This document shows positions 8,435 through 16,440 of a stretch of 64,000 nucleotides of DNA, one piece after another (the first letter of the stretch is position 1; each line of letters starts with the position of its first letter). Position numbers and translations under genes: made by a program. The stretch spans positions 62,001 to 126,000 of the forward strand of contig NZ_RAQQ01000006.1 in assembly GCF_003610785.1 (NCBI RefSeq). Reading direction: 5' to 3'. Under the pieces are notes generated by a model, which was not told the DNA's origin, searched no databases, and worked only from the letters and a program-made list of their open reading frames with translations. Source of the stretch: Micromonospora globbae. GTDB lineage: Bacteria; Actinomycetota; Actinomycetes; Mycobacteriales; Micromonosporaceae.

Positions 8435-8824
8435 GTGGACACGCTGGACCGCCTGTCGGCGGAGAAGTACATCCTGCTGACGACCTTCCGCCGGGACGGT
8501 CGGGCGGTGCCGACGCCGGTGTGGTCGGTCCGGGACGGTGACGGGCTCGCGGTGTGGACGGCCGCCGACTCCGGGAAGGTGAAGCGGATCCGCAACAACG
8601 GCGAGGTGACCGTGGCGCCGTGCGACGTACGGGGCCGCCCCCACGGTGCGCCGGTGCCGGCGCGCGCGACGCTCTACGACCTGGCGGGCAGCCGCCGGAT
8701 CCGCGGCCTGCTGAAGCAGAAGTACCGGTTGCTGGGGCGGCTCAGCCTGCTCGGCAGCCGGCTGCGCCGGGGCGAGGGAGGAACCGTCGGCATCCGGATC
8801 ACGCTCACCGAGGGGCGGGCATGA
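8435..8824 (+). CDS. PPOX-class F420/flavin-dependent protein
   Basis: A 129-residue protein of the split-barrel flavin-binding (pyridoxamine-phosphate-oxidase-like) superfamily. The pattern LSAEKYILLTTFRRDGRAVPTPVWSV, then WTAADSGKVKRIRNN and VTVAPCDVRG, is typical of the actinobacterial F420-dependent TIGR-type PPOX proteins that reduce small molecules such as biliverdin or quinones. The GTG at 8435 gives the standard N-terminus. It is monocistronic between the Ca-repeat gene and the convergent bldC. The cofactor is inferred from family. Confidence 0.87.
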   Translation: MDTLDRLSAEKYILLTTFRRDGRAVPTPVWSVRDGDGLAVWTAADSGKVKRIRNNGEVTVAPCDVRGRPHGAPVPARATLYDLAGSRRIRGLLKQKYRLLGRLSLLGSRLRRGEGGTVGIRITLTEGRA

Positions 8825-8872
8825 AGCAGGGCGGCGGACCGAGGTCCACCGCCCTGACGACGTGGTGCCGGC

Positions 8873-9082
8873 TCAGTCCCCCTGTCGCTGCTGGGGGATC
8901 TGCCCCTGCAGCAGGGCCCTGACCTCCGACTCGCGGTAGCGACGGTGGCCACCGAGCGTGCGGATGGCGGAGAGCTTCCCCGCCTTGGCCCACCGGGTCA
9001 CCGTCTTCGGGTCGACACGGAACATCGACGCCACCTCGGCCGGCGTGAGTAGCGGCTCTGGTTCGTGCGTTCGCGATGCCAT
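8873..9082 (-). CDS. bldC: Developmental transcriptional regulator BldC
   Basis: A 69-residue MerR-like winged-helix DNA-binding protein, essentially the length of Streptomyces BldC. The diagnostic core LLTPAEVASMFRVDPKTVTR, WAKAGKLSAIRTLGGHRRY, RESEVRALL is present, and it ends in PQQRQGD. In Streptomyces BldC binds direct repeats cooperatively and holds back entry into development. Its neighbours, a conserved hypothetical and valine dehydrogenase, are also those of bldC in Streptomyces. A long upstream region (9083-9332) with AT-rich stretches probably carries its promoter. Confidence 0.96.
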   Translation of the reverse strand: MASRTHEPEPLLTPAEVASMFRVDPKTVTRWAKAGKLSAIRTLGGHRRYRESEVRALLQGQIPQQRQGD

Positions 9083-9291
9083 CGGTCACTCCTCCACATG
9101 TATAGACATCGGCCGGGGTCCCGCCGGCCGACGCGTCTCCCATGGTCCGGCTAGTCCCCGATGTCCGACATGGGCCGAACGGCCGAACGTCCCTAGACGG
9201 ACGGATGAACCATGCCCGATTTATACGACTTTTACACGGCAGAAAGTACCTTATTCGGACTCATGATCACGGTTCGTGAAGCATCGACTAC

Positions 9292-9317
9292 GAGCGCTCC
9301 TCGCCTTGGGAGCGCTC
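9292..9317 (-). terminator. Inverted repeat downstream of the 9333-10172 gene
   Basis: Nine-base arms GAGCGCTCC and GGAGCGCTC separated by eight bases, about 15 bases beyond the stop codon of the upstream minus-strand gene. No T-run follows, as is common in high-GC actinobacteria. The same 250-bp intergenic stretch also holds the bldC promoter region. Confidence 0.6.
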
Positions 9318-9332
9318 CGTGAACCATATGTC

Positions 9333-10172
9333 CTAGTTGCAGCGCTCCAGCAGTTGGACCGCGCGCCACCGCGCGACCAGCTTGTCGTACGCCGCCGACG
9401 CCTCCTCGGCCTCGCCCCGGGAGAGCCCCGCGAGACCGGCCGCCACCAGCTCGGGTGAGTCGTCCGCGGCGAGCGTCTCGTCGGGCAGCAGGTCCACGAG
9501 GCCGCCGTAGTCGAGTTCGACCACCGAACGGGGGTGGAACTCCTCGAGCCACCGGGCGGCCTCCTCGACCGCCTCGGTGATCGGCGCCTCGCCGACCGAC
9601 TTGCGCAGCACCGCGAGCGCCCGCGACGACCGCCGCCGCGCCTTGGAGATCTCCGTGCGGTAGCGCAAAGCCCGTCGCCCCGGCCGGGTGACCAGGTCCC
9701 GCTCCTCCGGGTCGAAGAGGACGAACCAGCGCAGCGGCACTCCCCACGTGGCGATCTGTTCGTGCAGCCGTGGCACCCCGTGCTCCAGCACCCGGGCGCC
9801 GCTGCGCCAGTCGTCCACGACCGCCTTGGCCTGCCCGGCGAGCACCGGGGGCACGAAGGCGTCGGCGAGCACCGAGGGCACGCCGTCGCGGGCGCTGAGC
9901 GCCGCCTCGGCCACCCGGATCCGCAGGTTCCACGGGCAGACGAGCAGCGTGTCGTCCGTCTCCAGGACGTACGCCTCCTCGGGCAGGTCCGGCAGGCGGG
10001 TCCAGCCGGCCCCCAGCGCCTCGATCACGGCCGTCCGTTGCCGGCCCGGCCCCTCCACGGGGGCCACCGCCCGCCCCTCCGACACGTAGCGACGCCAGTA
10101 CGACTGGCGGTCCCGGTCGAAGGCGGTCAGAGGCTCGTACACGCGCAGGTAAGAAGCGAAGAGCGACGGCAC
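9333..10172 (-). CDS. Conserved actinobacterial hypothetical protein (vdh-bldC neighbour)
   Basis: A 279-residue cytoplasmic protein with no domain I can name. It starts with GTG (MPSLFASYLRVYEPL). Recognisable conserved-looking blocks are FDRDRQSYWRRYV, YVLETDDTLLVCPWNLRIR, WGVPLRWFVLFDPEER and RYRTEISKARRRSSRAL. Charged helices dominate the C-terminal half. In Streptomyces coelicolor a hypothetical gene occupies the same position between vdh and bldC, so this is probably its orthologue. It is divergent from the amino-acid dehydrogenase gene. Confidence 0.8.
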   Translation of the reverse strand: MPSLFASYLRVYEPLTAFDRDRQSYWRRYVSEGRAVAPVEGPGRQRTAVIEALGAGWTRLPDLPEEAYVLETDDTLLVCPWNLRIRVAEAALSARDGVPSVLADAFVPPVLAGQAKAVVDDWRSGARVLEHGVPRLHEQIATWGVPLRWFVLFDPEERDLVTRPGRRALRYRTEISKARRRSSRALAVLRKSVGEAPITEAVEEAARWLEEFHPRSVVELDYGGLVDLLPDETLAADDSPELVAAGLAGLSRGEAEEASAAYDKLVARWRAVQLLERCN

Positions 10173-10341
10173 GGCGCGATCCTCCCACGAACACCGCCCC
10201 CACGCCGCCAGCGCCCACCACGCGTGCCGTGGACGGCGGGGCCGCGGCGGCCGATATTAGGCTCAGGTCCACCGGCAGCATCCCCGCCGGCGTCCAGCAG
10301 GTCCGCGTCCCACAAGGACGCACCGACACCAGGAGCCAGTC

Positions 10342-11424
10342 ATGGGCGTATTCGCCAGCACCGACGACCCGGGATCGACGGGCCACGAACAGGTCGTGTT
10401 CTGCCAGGACAAGCAGACCGGCCTCAAGGCGATCATCGGGATCTACTCCACCGCGCTGGGGCCCGCGCTCGGCGGCACCCGCTTCTACCCGTACGACAGC
10501 GAGGAGGCCGCCCTCGCCGACGTGCTCGACCTGTCCCGCGGCATGGCGTACAAGAACGCGCTGGCCGGCCTGGACCTGGGCGGCGGCAAGGCGGTCATCT
10601 GGGGTGACCCGGAGCAGATCAAGACCGAGGCGCTGCTGCGGGCGTACGGCCGCTTCGTGGAGTCGCTCGCCGGGCGCTACTACACCGCCTGCGACGTCGG
10701 CACCTACGTCGCCGACATGGACGTGATCGCCCGGGAGACCCGCTACGTCACCGGCCGCAGCGTGGAGCACGGGGGCGCCGGCGACTCCTCGGTCCTCACC
10801 GCGTGGGGCGTCTTCCAGGGCATGCGGGCCGCGGCCGAGCACGTCTGGGGCGTACCGACGCTGCACGGCAGGCGGGTCGGCGTGGCCGGTCTCGGCAAGG
10901 TCGGCAAGTACCTGGTGGGGCACCTGCTCGACGACGGCGCCGAGGTCGTGGCCACCGACGTCGACCCCCGGGCGATGGAGTGGGCCCGCACCACCCATCC
11001 GCAGGTCAGCCTCGTGGACGACAGCGCCCTGCTGGTCGGCGCCGACATCGACGTGTACGCGCCGTGCGCCCTCGGCGGCGCGCTGAACGACGAGACCGTG
11101 CCCGCCCTGCGCGCGAAGGTCGTCGCCGGCGCCGCGAACAACCAGCTCGCCCACCCCGGCATCGAGAAGCTGCTGGCCGACCGGGGCATCCTCTACGCGC
11201 CGGACTACGTGGTCAACGCCGGCGGCGTGATCCAGGTCGCCGACGAGATCGAGGGCTTCAACTTCGAGCGGGCCAAGCTGCGGGCTACCCGGATCTACGA
11301 CACCACCCGGGAGATCCTGCGGCTCGCCGACGCCGAGGGCGTCCCGCCGGCGGTCGCCGCGGACCGTCTCGCCGAGCGGCGGATGGCCGAGGTGGGACGA
11401 CTGCGCACGATCCACCTGCGCTGA
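10342..11424 (+). CDS. vdh: Leucine/valine dehydrogenase (Glu/Leu/Phe/Val dehydrogenase family)
   Basis: A 360-residue NAD-dependent enzyme that oxidatively deaminates branched-chain amino acids to 2-oxo acids. The catalytic lysine lies in [10 protein letters not shown] (K83), the substrate-binding lysine is K71 in MAYKNAL, and the Rossmann motif is [13 protein letters not shown]. The C-terminal AANNQLAHP and [11 protein letters not shown] segments are family signatures. The SD AGGAG sits seven bases before the ATG. The position beside bldC matches valine dehydrogenase in Streptomyces, where branched-chain catabolism feeds acyl-CoA starters. Leu versus Val preference cannot be decided here. 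Confidence 0.93.
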   Translation: MGVFASTDDPGSTGHEQVVFCQDKQTGLKAIIGIYSTALGPALGGTRFYPYDSEEAALADVLDLSRGMAYKNALAGLDLGGGKAVIWGDPEQIKTEALLRAYGRFVESLAGRYYTACDVGTYVADMDVIARETRYVTGRSVEHGGAGDSSVLTAWGVFQGMRAAAEHVWGVPTLHGRRVGVAGLGKVGKYLVGHLLDDGAEVVATDVDPRAMEWARTTHPQVSLVDDSALLVGADIDVYAPCALGGALNDETVPALRAKVVAGAANNQLAHPGIEKLLADRGILYAPDYVVNAGGVIQVADEIEGFNFERAKLRATRIYDTTREILRLADAEGVPPAVAADRLAERRMAEVGRLRTIHLR

Positions 11425-11729
11425 AAGACCTTCCCCCGGGGGCGGGCGGCCCGTCTCGCTCCCGGGGCCACGGGCGGCCGGCGCGGCCGTTAAGCTGGTT
11501 CTGGGATCAGTTCGTGCCGTTTTGCCCGGTGTCATGGGCGCTCACGCTTCCACCCCTTACCGGGTACACTGGGTGACGGCCGGACCACCGCGACGCGCAG
11601 TGCCGGCTGACGGTAACCCGAGGTGCCGAACGGTGGCATCCCCATGTACCGTAAGAGCCACGAGAGATGCCTGACGTCATCGGGGCCCGCCTTCGGGCTG
11701 CCCCGCATTCTGTGCGAGGGGGTCGAGCC
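11425..11729. promoter_or_regulatory. Intergenic region before the DUF3073 gene
   Basis: About 305 bases without a gene. The part near 11431-11466 is rich in C/G with CCCCGGGGG-type self-complementarity and may end the vdh transcript. Further on, TTGCCC at 11520 and TACACT near 11565 could be promoter elements, but I cannot fix a transcription start. No small protein with a good RBS is seen. Confidence 0.35.
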
Positions 11730-11945
11730 ATGGGGCGCGGCCGTGCTAAGGCCAAGCAGACAAAGGTGGCCCGGGAGTTGAAGTACCACTCCCCGAACAC
11801 CGACCTCGCCGCCTTGCAGCGAGAACTCGGCGGCAGCGGCAAGTCGAACCGCGACTTCGACGACGACTACAACGAGTATGTCGACGACGATGACGAGGAC
11901 CACGCGGACGACGACCCCGACACCTGGGTCCGTCCGACCCGCTGA
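11730..11945 (+). CDS. DUF3073 family protein
   Basis: A 71-residue protein with a basic N-terminus (MGRGRAKAKQTKVARELKYH), then SPNTDLAALQRELGG, and an extremely acidic Asp-rich C-terminus. This is the compact DUF3073 pattern, restricted to actinobacteria and of unknown function. The ATG at 11730 follows GAGGGGG. In Streptomyces a DUF3073 gene lies between vdh and purM; here the RiPP pair has been added between it and purM. Confidence 0.92.
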   Translation: MGRGRAKAKQTKVARELKYHSPNTDLAALQRELGGSGKSNRDFDDDYNEYVDDDDEDHADDDPDTWVRPTR

Positions 11946-11960
11946 CCCCCGGTCACATCT

Positions 11961-11986
11961 GAGCACGCGGTGAGCCCCGCGTGCTC
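11961..11986 (+). terminator. Stem-loop after the DUF3073 gene
   Basis: Perfect ten-base arms GAGCACGCGG and CCGCGTGCTC with a six-base loop, 16 bases after the DUF3073 stop. A likely terminator between convergent genes. Confidence 0.7.
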
Positions 11987-12022
11987 ACGCATGTGCTCGC
12001 CGGCAGCGGCGTACCGACCGAC

Positions 12023-12067
12023 GGTCAGGGGCCTGCCAGGCGCCACGCGCCGGACGGGCCCCTGACC
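12023..12067 (-). terminator. Stem-loop after the RiPP precursor gene
   Basis: Eleven-base arms GGTCAGGGGCC and GGCCCCTGACC flank a 23-base GC-rich loop, 15 bases beyond the stop of the precursor gene on the minus strand. Likely terminator of the radical SAM/precursor operon. Confidence 0.6.
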
Positions 12068-12081
12068 CCGGTGCCGCACCC

Positions 12082-12318
12082 TCAGCGGGGCCGGTTGTTC
12101 CAGTTGTAGAACGTCGGGATGTTCTCGAAGTGGTTCCAGGCGCAGACCGCGCCGCCACCACTCGCGCCCGCCACCTCCGCCCGGAGCCGCCGTGCGGTCT
12201 CAGCCTCGCGCAGCAGTGCGATGAGCCCCGGGGCGGCGTCCCGCACCCGCTTGGCGACACCGGCCGGGCTCGCACCCGCCGTGCGCTCAGGCTGCCGGTC
12301 ACTGGTGGTCTCGGGCAT
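12082..12318 (-). CDS. Candidate RiPP precursor peptide with multiple three-residue cyclophane motifs
   Basis: A 78-residue peptide: a hydrophilic leader with a helical segment (about residues 20-50, LIALLREAETARRLRAEV), a small-residue linker ASGGGAV, and a C-terminal aromatic/Asn-rich core from Cys59 to Arg78. The core has aromatic-x-Asn triads at F64-E-N66, F70-Y-N72 and W73-N-N75, plus W61-N-H63. Aromatic-x-Asn/Asp/Arg triads are the known sites where radical SAM/SPASM enzymes make three-residue cyclophanes. The ATG lies inside the end of the maturase gene, overlapping it by 20 bases, so translation is probably coupled. It may belong to the actinobacterial 'multiple cyclophane' AmcA-type precursors; that name is from memory. 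No dedicated protease or exporter is adjacent. Confidence 0.85.
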   Translation of the reverse strand: MPETTSDRQPERTAGASPAGVAKRVRDAAPGLIALLREAETARRLRAEVAGASGGGAVCAWNHFENIPTFYNWNNRPR

Positions 12319-13420
12319 GCTCCAACACTCCCTCCAGTAGGCGGATCTTGCTGTTGCGGCAGTGCTCGGTCTCCGTGCCGTCGAAGCGCCCCAGCTCGAA
12401 GTAGCGGTTCGCGGCGTGACCGCCGCCGCAGAACCCGAAGTAGGGGCAGGTGTCCCGGCACGCCTCGACGCCGGCGAGGAACTCGCCGACCCACGGCGTG
12501 CGCTCCGCGCCGGCCAGGATCTCGGCCAGCGGGCTCTCCAGCACGTTGCCGCTGCTGAAGTCGCCGTACCGGGGGTCGGTGAAGCCGGCCAGCTCCGGGG
12601 AGAGCACGGTCACCGACCCGTCGTGCCCGATCGTGGGGATCGGGTCCAGTTGGCGGGGCAGCAGGTCGTCCGCCACGCCGTCCAGGACCGCCGCGGCGTA
12701 CCGCAGGGACCATTCGATCTCGCGCAGGTGGATGCGGGGCTCCCGGCGCCACGCGGCCACCAGCTCGGCCCAGAACGCGGTCACGTCGGCCTGATCGTGC
12801 GCGTTGCCGCGCGTGTTGACCCCCTCGGTCTCCTCGATGTTGATGCCGAGCACGTCACAACCGAGGTCGAGGAAGTAGTCGTACAGCTCGGCGGCGAGCC
12901 CGGCCCGCGGCCGGGAGACGACGGCGAGCGCCGAGAACGGCAGGCCGCGCCGACGCAGCACCGACACCCCGCGCATGATCCGGTCGTACGCCGGCTGCCC
13001 GGCCCGGGTGACCCGGTCGTCGTTGCGCTCCCGTGGCCCGTCCACGCTCACGCTCACCCGCACCCCGTGCTCCTGGAAGAAGTCGCACCAGGCGTCGTCG
13101 ATGAGCGTGGCGTTGGTCTGCACGTGGTGCTCGACCTCGGGCGCGAACGGCGCCATCAGGGCCGCCAGGTGCTCCCGGCCGGCCGCCAGCGGCTCGCCGC
13201 CGTGCCACACCACCGAGAACCGGCCGGCCGAGGCCCAGGGGTTCACCGAGGCCGCCACCGCCTCGGCCACCGGCACCGGCATCCGCCGGTCGGCGGCGCG
13301 CAGCGGCAGGTAGCAGTACGCGCAGTCCAGGTTGCAGAGGGTGGTGGGCTGCATGACGACGTACGACGGGACGGCGGCCACGCCGCGCATCCCACCGACC
13401 GACTGTCCCCGAGCAGCCAT
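12299..13420 (-). CDS. Radical SAM/SPASM peptide maturase
   Basis: A 373-residue radical SAM enzyme predicted to crosslink the adjacent precursor peptide. The SAM/4Fe-4S motif is C29-x3-C33-x2-C36 (CNLDCAYCY), followed by the SAM-binding WHGGEPL and SVDGPRE. The C-terminal SPASM-type region carries C321, C325, C331 and C354 (CRDTCPYFGFCGGGHAANRY), expected to hold auxiliary clusters. This layout is that of peptide-modifying maturases of the cyclophane-forming group. The ATG at 13420 has the SD AGGGAGG. The gene opens a two-gene operon and is preceded by a 9-bp hairpin. No RRE domain is evident in the protein; the leader may bind the catalytic domain directly. Confidence 0.92.
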   Translation of the reverse strand: MAARGQSVGGMRGVAAVPSYVVMQPTTLCNLDCAYCYLPLRAADRRMPVPVAEAVAASVNPWASAGRFSVVWHGGEPLAAGREHLAALMAPFAPEVEHHVQTNATLIDDAWCDFFQEHGVRVSVSVDGPRERNDDRVTRAGQPAYDRIMRGVSVLRRRGLPFSALAVVSRPRAGLAAELYDYFLDLGCDVLGINIEETEGVNTRGNAHDQADVTAFWAELVAAWRREPRIHLREIEWSLRYAAAVLDGVADDLLPRQLDPIPTIGHDGSVTVLSPELAGFTDPRYGDFSSGNVLESPLAEILAGAERTPWVGEFLAGVEACRDTCPYFGFCGGGHAANRYFELGRFDGTETEHCRNSKIRLLEGVLEHARDHQ

Positions 13421-13435
13421 CGCCCTCCCTTGTGC

Positions 13436-13456
13436 GCCTGAGGGTGCCCCTCAGGC
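13436..13456. promoter_or_regulatory. Inverted repeat upstream of the maturase RBS
   Basis: Perfect nine-base arms GCCTGAGGG and CCCTCAGGC with a three-base loop, ending 16 bases before the radical SAM start codon and just upstream of its SD. It could terminate the purM transcript or act as an operator or leader hairpin. Three TGATCA hexamers (13487, 13503, 13517) lie in the same 100-bp gap. Confidence 0.55.
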
Positions 13457-13519
13457 TAGGCGGCGATGGCTACTCGGGTGAACCCCTGATCAGGTGCTCG
13501 TATGATCAGCGCAGAGTGA

Positions 13520-14674
13520 TCAGCCGCGAGTGTGCTGGCCGACCATCTGAACGTTCCCGGAGCCCTCGATGATCTCGCCGGCCTGCCACGCCTCGACGCC
13601 CCGACCGGTCAGCGTGGCCAGGGCGCGGTCCGCGTCCTCCGCCGACACGATGGCGAACATGCCGACGCCCATGTTGAACGTCGCCTCCATCTCCGCGTCC
13701 TCGATCCGGCCCTTCGACTGGATGAGGTCGAAGACCGGCTGCGGCCGCCAGGTGGAGCGGTTGACCACGGCGTCGACGTGCTCCGGCAGGATCCGCACGA
13801 GGTTGCCGGGGATCCCGCCGCCCGTCACGTGGGCCAGGGCGCGCACCTCGGCCTCGGCGATCAGCTTGAGGCAGTCCTGCGCGTAGATCTTCGTGGGCGT
13901 CAGCAGCTCCTCGCCGAGGGTCCGCTGCCGGCCGAAGTCGTCGATCACCACGTCGAGCCGCATCCGCCCCGCGCCGAGCAGGACGTGCCGGACCAACGAG
14001 TAGCCGTTGGAGTGCAGGCCCGAGGAGCGCATGGCGATCACCACGTCGCCCACCTCGACCCGCTCCGAGCTGAGGATCTCGCTCTCCTCGACCACGCCGA
14101 CACCCGTGGCGGAGATGTCGTACTCGTCCGGGCGCAGCACGCCCGGGTGCTCGGCCGTCTCGCCACCGAGCAGGGCGCAGCCGGCGTACCGGCAGCCGTC
14201 GGCGATGCCGGCGCCGATCTCCGCGACCTTGTCCGGCACGACCTCGCCGGTGGCGATGTAGTCCAGCAGGAACAGCGGCTCCGCGCCGCAGGCGACCAGG
14301 TCGTCGACGACCATGGCGACCAGGTCGATGCCGACCGTGTCGTGGATGTCCATCTGCTGGGCGATGACCAGCTTGGTGCCCACGCCGTCGGTCGACGAGG
14401 CGAGGATCGGGTTCTTGTACTTCTTCGTGTCCAGCCGGAACAGGCCCGCGAAGCCGCCCAGATCGCCGAGCACCTCCGGGCGCCGGGTCTGCCGCACCTT
14501 CGACTTGAGCAGTTCGACCGCGCGGTCGCCCGCCTCGATGGACACGCCGGCGTCCGCGTACGAGACCGAGCGTTTGCGCGCCTGGCGGCCGGTGCCGGCC
14601 GTCCAGGGCTGGCGGTCGCCGCCGGCTCCGGTCGGGCTGGTTCCTGCGCCGCTGCGCTCGGACACGTGCGTCAC
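13520..14674 (-). CDS. purM: Phosphoribosylformylglycinamidine cyclo-ligase
   Basis: AIR synthetase, 384 residues, closes FGAM to aminoimidazole ribotide with ATP. Visible are SYADAGVSIEAGDRAVELLK, the conserved STDGVGTKLVIAQ, GIDLVAMVVDDL, GGETAEHPGV and the C-terminal HVTGGGIPGNLVRILP. The GTG at 14674 with AAAGGGGAG just upstream gives a roughly 35-residue Gly/Arg-rich N-terminal extension of a kind seen in actinobacterial PurM. It is 62 bp downstream of purF and co-directional, so purF-purM form an operon. Confidence 0.97.
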   Translation of the reverse strand: MTHVSERSGAGTSPTGAGGDRQPWTAGTGRQARKRSVSYADAGVSIEAGDRAVELLKSKVRQTRRPEVLGDLGGFAGLFRLDTKKYKNPILASSTDGVGTKLVIAQQMDIHDTVGIDLVAMVVDDLVACGAEPLFLLDYIATGEVVPDKVAEIGAGIADGCRYAGCALLGGETAEHPGVLRPDEYDISATGVGVVEESEILSSERVEVGDVVIAMRSSGLHSNGYSLVRHVLLGAGRMRLDVVIDDFGRQRTLGEELLTPTKIYAQDCLKLIAEAEVRALAHVTGGGIPGNLVRILPEHVDAVVNRSTWRPQPVFDLIQSKGRIEDAEMEATFNMGVGMFAIVSAEDADRALATLTGRGVEAWQAGEIIEGSGNVQMVGQHTRG

Positions 14675-14736
14675 GGTTCTCCCCTTTGTGTTTCTCGGGT
14701 ACGACGCCGGTGGTGACCGGGCCGCACCCGGTGGTG

Positions 14737-16266
14737 CTACGGGCGGTGGACGGTCGCGCCGCCCGGAGTGGCGACGAGCGGAGGGGTGGTGTGCTCCGGG
14801 GCGCTGGCGGCCACCCGCCGGCCCACCCCTTCGAGCACGTGCTTGCCGATCAGGTTGCCCGCCGGCAGCTCGATGGGGTACTCCCCATCGAAGCACGCCC
14901 GGCAGAGCCGGGTCTTCGGCTGCTCGGTCGCCGCGATCAGGCCGGACAGCGAGACGTAGCCGAGCGTGTCGGCGCCGATCGAACGCCGGATGCCCTCGGT
15001 GTCCAGCCCGTTGGCCAGCAGCTCCGCACGGGTGGCGAAGTCGATGCCGTAGAAGCACGGCCACTTGACCGGCGGCGAGGAGATCCGTACGTGCACCTCC
15101 AGGGCGCCCGCCTCGCGCAGCATGCGCACGATCGCCCGCTGCGTGTTGCCGCGCACGATCGAGTCGTCGACCACCACGATCCGCTTGCCCCGCACGTTCT
15201 CCCGCAGCGGGTTGAGCTTGAGCCGGATGCCGAGCTGGCGCAGGGTCTGCGACGGCTGGATGAAGGTGCGCCCGACGTACGGGTTCTTCATGAGGCCCTG
15301 GCCGTAGGTGATGCCGGACTCCTCGGCGTAGCCGATCGCCGCCGGGGTGCCGGACTCGGGCACCGGGATGACCAGGTCGGCCTCCACCGGGTGCTCCTTG
15401 GCCAGCTGGCGGCCGATCTGCACCCGCGCGGCGTGCACGTTCCGGCCGGCGATGGTGGCGTCCGGGCGGGCCACGTAGACGTACTCGAAGAGGCAGCCCT
15501 TGGGCTCCGGCACGGCGAACCGGGAGGAGCGCAGGCCGTCCTCGTCGATCGCGATCAGCTCGCCCGGCTCGACCTCGCGGACCACGCTCGCGCCGACGAT
15601 GTCGAGCGCCGCCGTCTCGCTGGCCACCACCCAGCCGCGCTCCAGCCGGCCGAGCACCAGCGGGCGTACGCCGTGCGCGTCGCGGGCCGCGTAGAGGGTC
15701 GACTCGTCCATGAAGACGAAGCTGAACGCGCCGCGCAGTCGCGGCAGCACCTCCATCGCGGCCGCCTCGACGGAGAGGTCGGGGCGGCTGGCCAGCAGCA
15801 TCGTCACGAGGGACGTGTCGTTGGTCGCGCCGTCGGTCGACAGCCCCCGGTCGGCGACCTCGCGCTGGAGATCCGCCGTGTTGACCAGGTTGCCGTTGTG
15901 AGCGAGGGCGATCGTCGTGCCGGCGCTGGTCGACCGGAGGGTCGGCTGGGCGTTCTCCCAGGTCGAGCCGCCGGTGGTGGAGTAGCGCGTGTGGCCGATG
16001 GCCACGTGCCCGCGCAGGCTCGCCAGCGTCGGCTCGTCGAAGACCTGCGCGACCAGGCCGAGATCCTTGTAGACGACGACACCCGAGCCGTCGCTCACCG
16101 CGATACCGGCGGCCTCCTGGCCCCGGTGCTGCAGCGCGTAGAGACCGAAGTAGGTCAGGTTGGCGACCTCCTCCCCCGGGGCCCACACCCCGAAGACGCC
16201 GCACGCGTCCTGGGGGCCTGGTCGCTGGGGATCAAGGTCGTGGCTCAGCCGGCCGTCGCCTCGGGG
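14737..16266 (-). CDS. purF: Amidophosphoribosyltransferase
   Basis: First committed enzyme of purine synthesis, 509 residues. The GTG at 16266 is chosen because AGGGAG precedes it and the product then begins MPRGDGRLSHDL, as in other actinobacterial PurF; a short propeptide precedes the nucleophile Cys (DAC-GVFGVW) of the glutamine amidotransferase domain. HRGQEAAGI, HTRYSTTG and the phosphoribosyltransferase loop VVVDDSIVRGNTQR are clear. The late cysteines in KTRLCRACFDGEYP fit the iron-sulphur type found in Bacillus and actinobacteria. Co-transcribed with purM. Confidence 0.97.
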   Translation of the reverse strand, partial: PRGDGRLSHDLDPQRPGPQDACGVFGVWAPGEEVANLTYFGLYALQHRGQEAAGIAVSDGSGVVVYKDLGLVAQVFDEPTLASLRGHVAIGHTRYSTTGGSTWENAQPTLRSTSAGTTIALAHNGNLVNTADLQREVADRGLSTDGATNDTSLVTMLLASRPDLSVEAAAMEVLPRLRGAFSFVFMDESTLYAARDAHGVRPLVLGRLERGWVVASETAALDIVGASVVREVEPGELIAIDEDGLRSSRFAVPEPKGCLFEYVYVARPDATIAGRNVHAARVQIGRQLAKEHPVEADLVIPVPESGTPAAIGYAEESGITYGQGLMKNPYVGRTFIQPSQTLRQLGIRLKLNPLRENVRGKRIVVVDDSIVRGNTQRAIVRMLREAGALEVHVRISSPPVKWPCFYGIDFATRAELLANGLDTEGIRRSIGADTLGYVSLSGLIAATEQPKTRLCRACFDGEYPIELPAGNLIGKHVLEGVGRRVAASAPEHTTPPLVATPGGATVHRP

Positions 16267-16368
16267 CACCTGCCGCTCCCTCATGCATGGGTCTGTAACG
16301 GGCCTCGCGGGATCACGGGTGTCGGATCCGCTCCTCGGCCGGGACCACTGGTTCGCCTGACAGTGTAC

Positions 16369-16403
16369 GCGAATCGCCATCGATACTGAAAGTCACGATT
16401 CGC
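16369..16403. promoter_or_regulatory. Interrupted inverted repeat upstream of purF
   Basis: GCGAATCG at 16369-16376 and CGATTCGC at 16396-16403 face each other across 19 bases, about 100 bases upstream of the purF start. It could be a regulator site or leader hairpin for purFM. The location is suggestive; no factor is known to me. Confidence 0.35.
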
Positions 16404-16440
16404 CTCCGGGCAGTTACCTTCGATCCGGACGGACGCGCAG

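Noticed and set aside
9232-11535. Long minus-strand frame across the valine dehydrogenase region
   Set aside because: It covers a clear plus-strand dehydrogenase and the Streptomyces-like neighbour gene; the product is low-complexity with no domain.
16369-16403. Repeat upstream of purF considered as a purine riboswitch
   Set aside because: No conserved purine-aptamer loops are present, and actinobacteria are not known to use that riboswitch class before purF.
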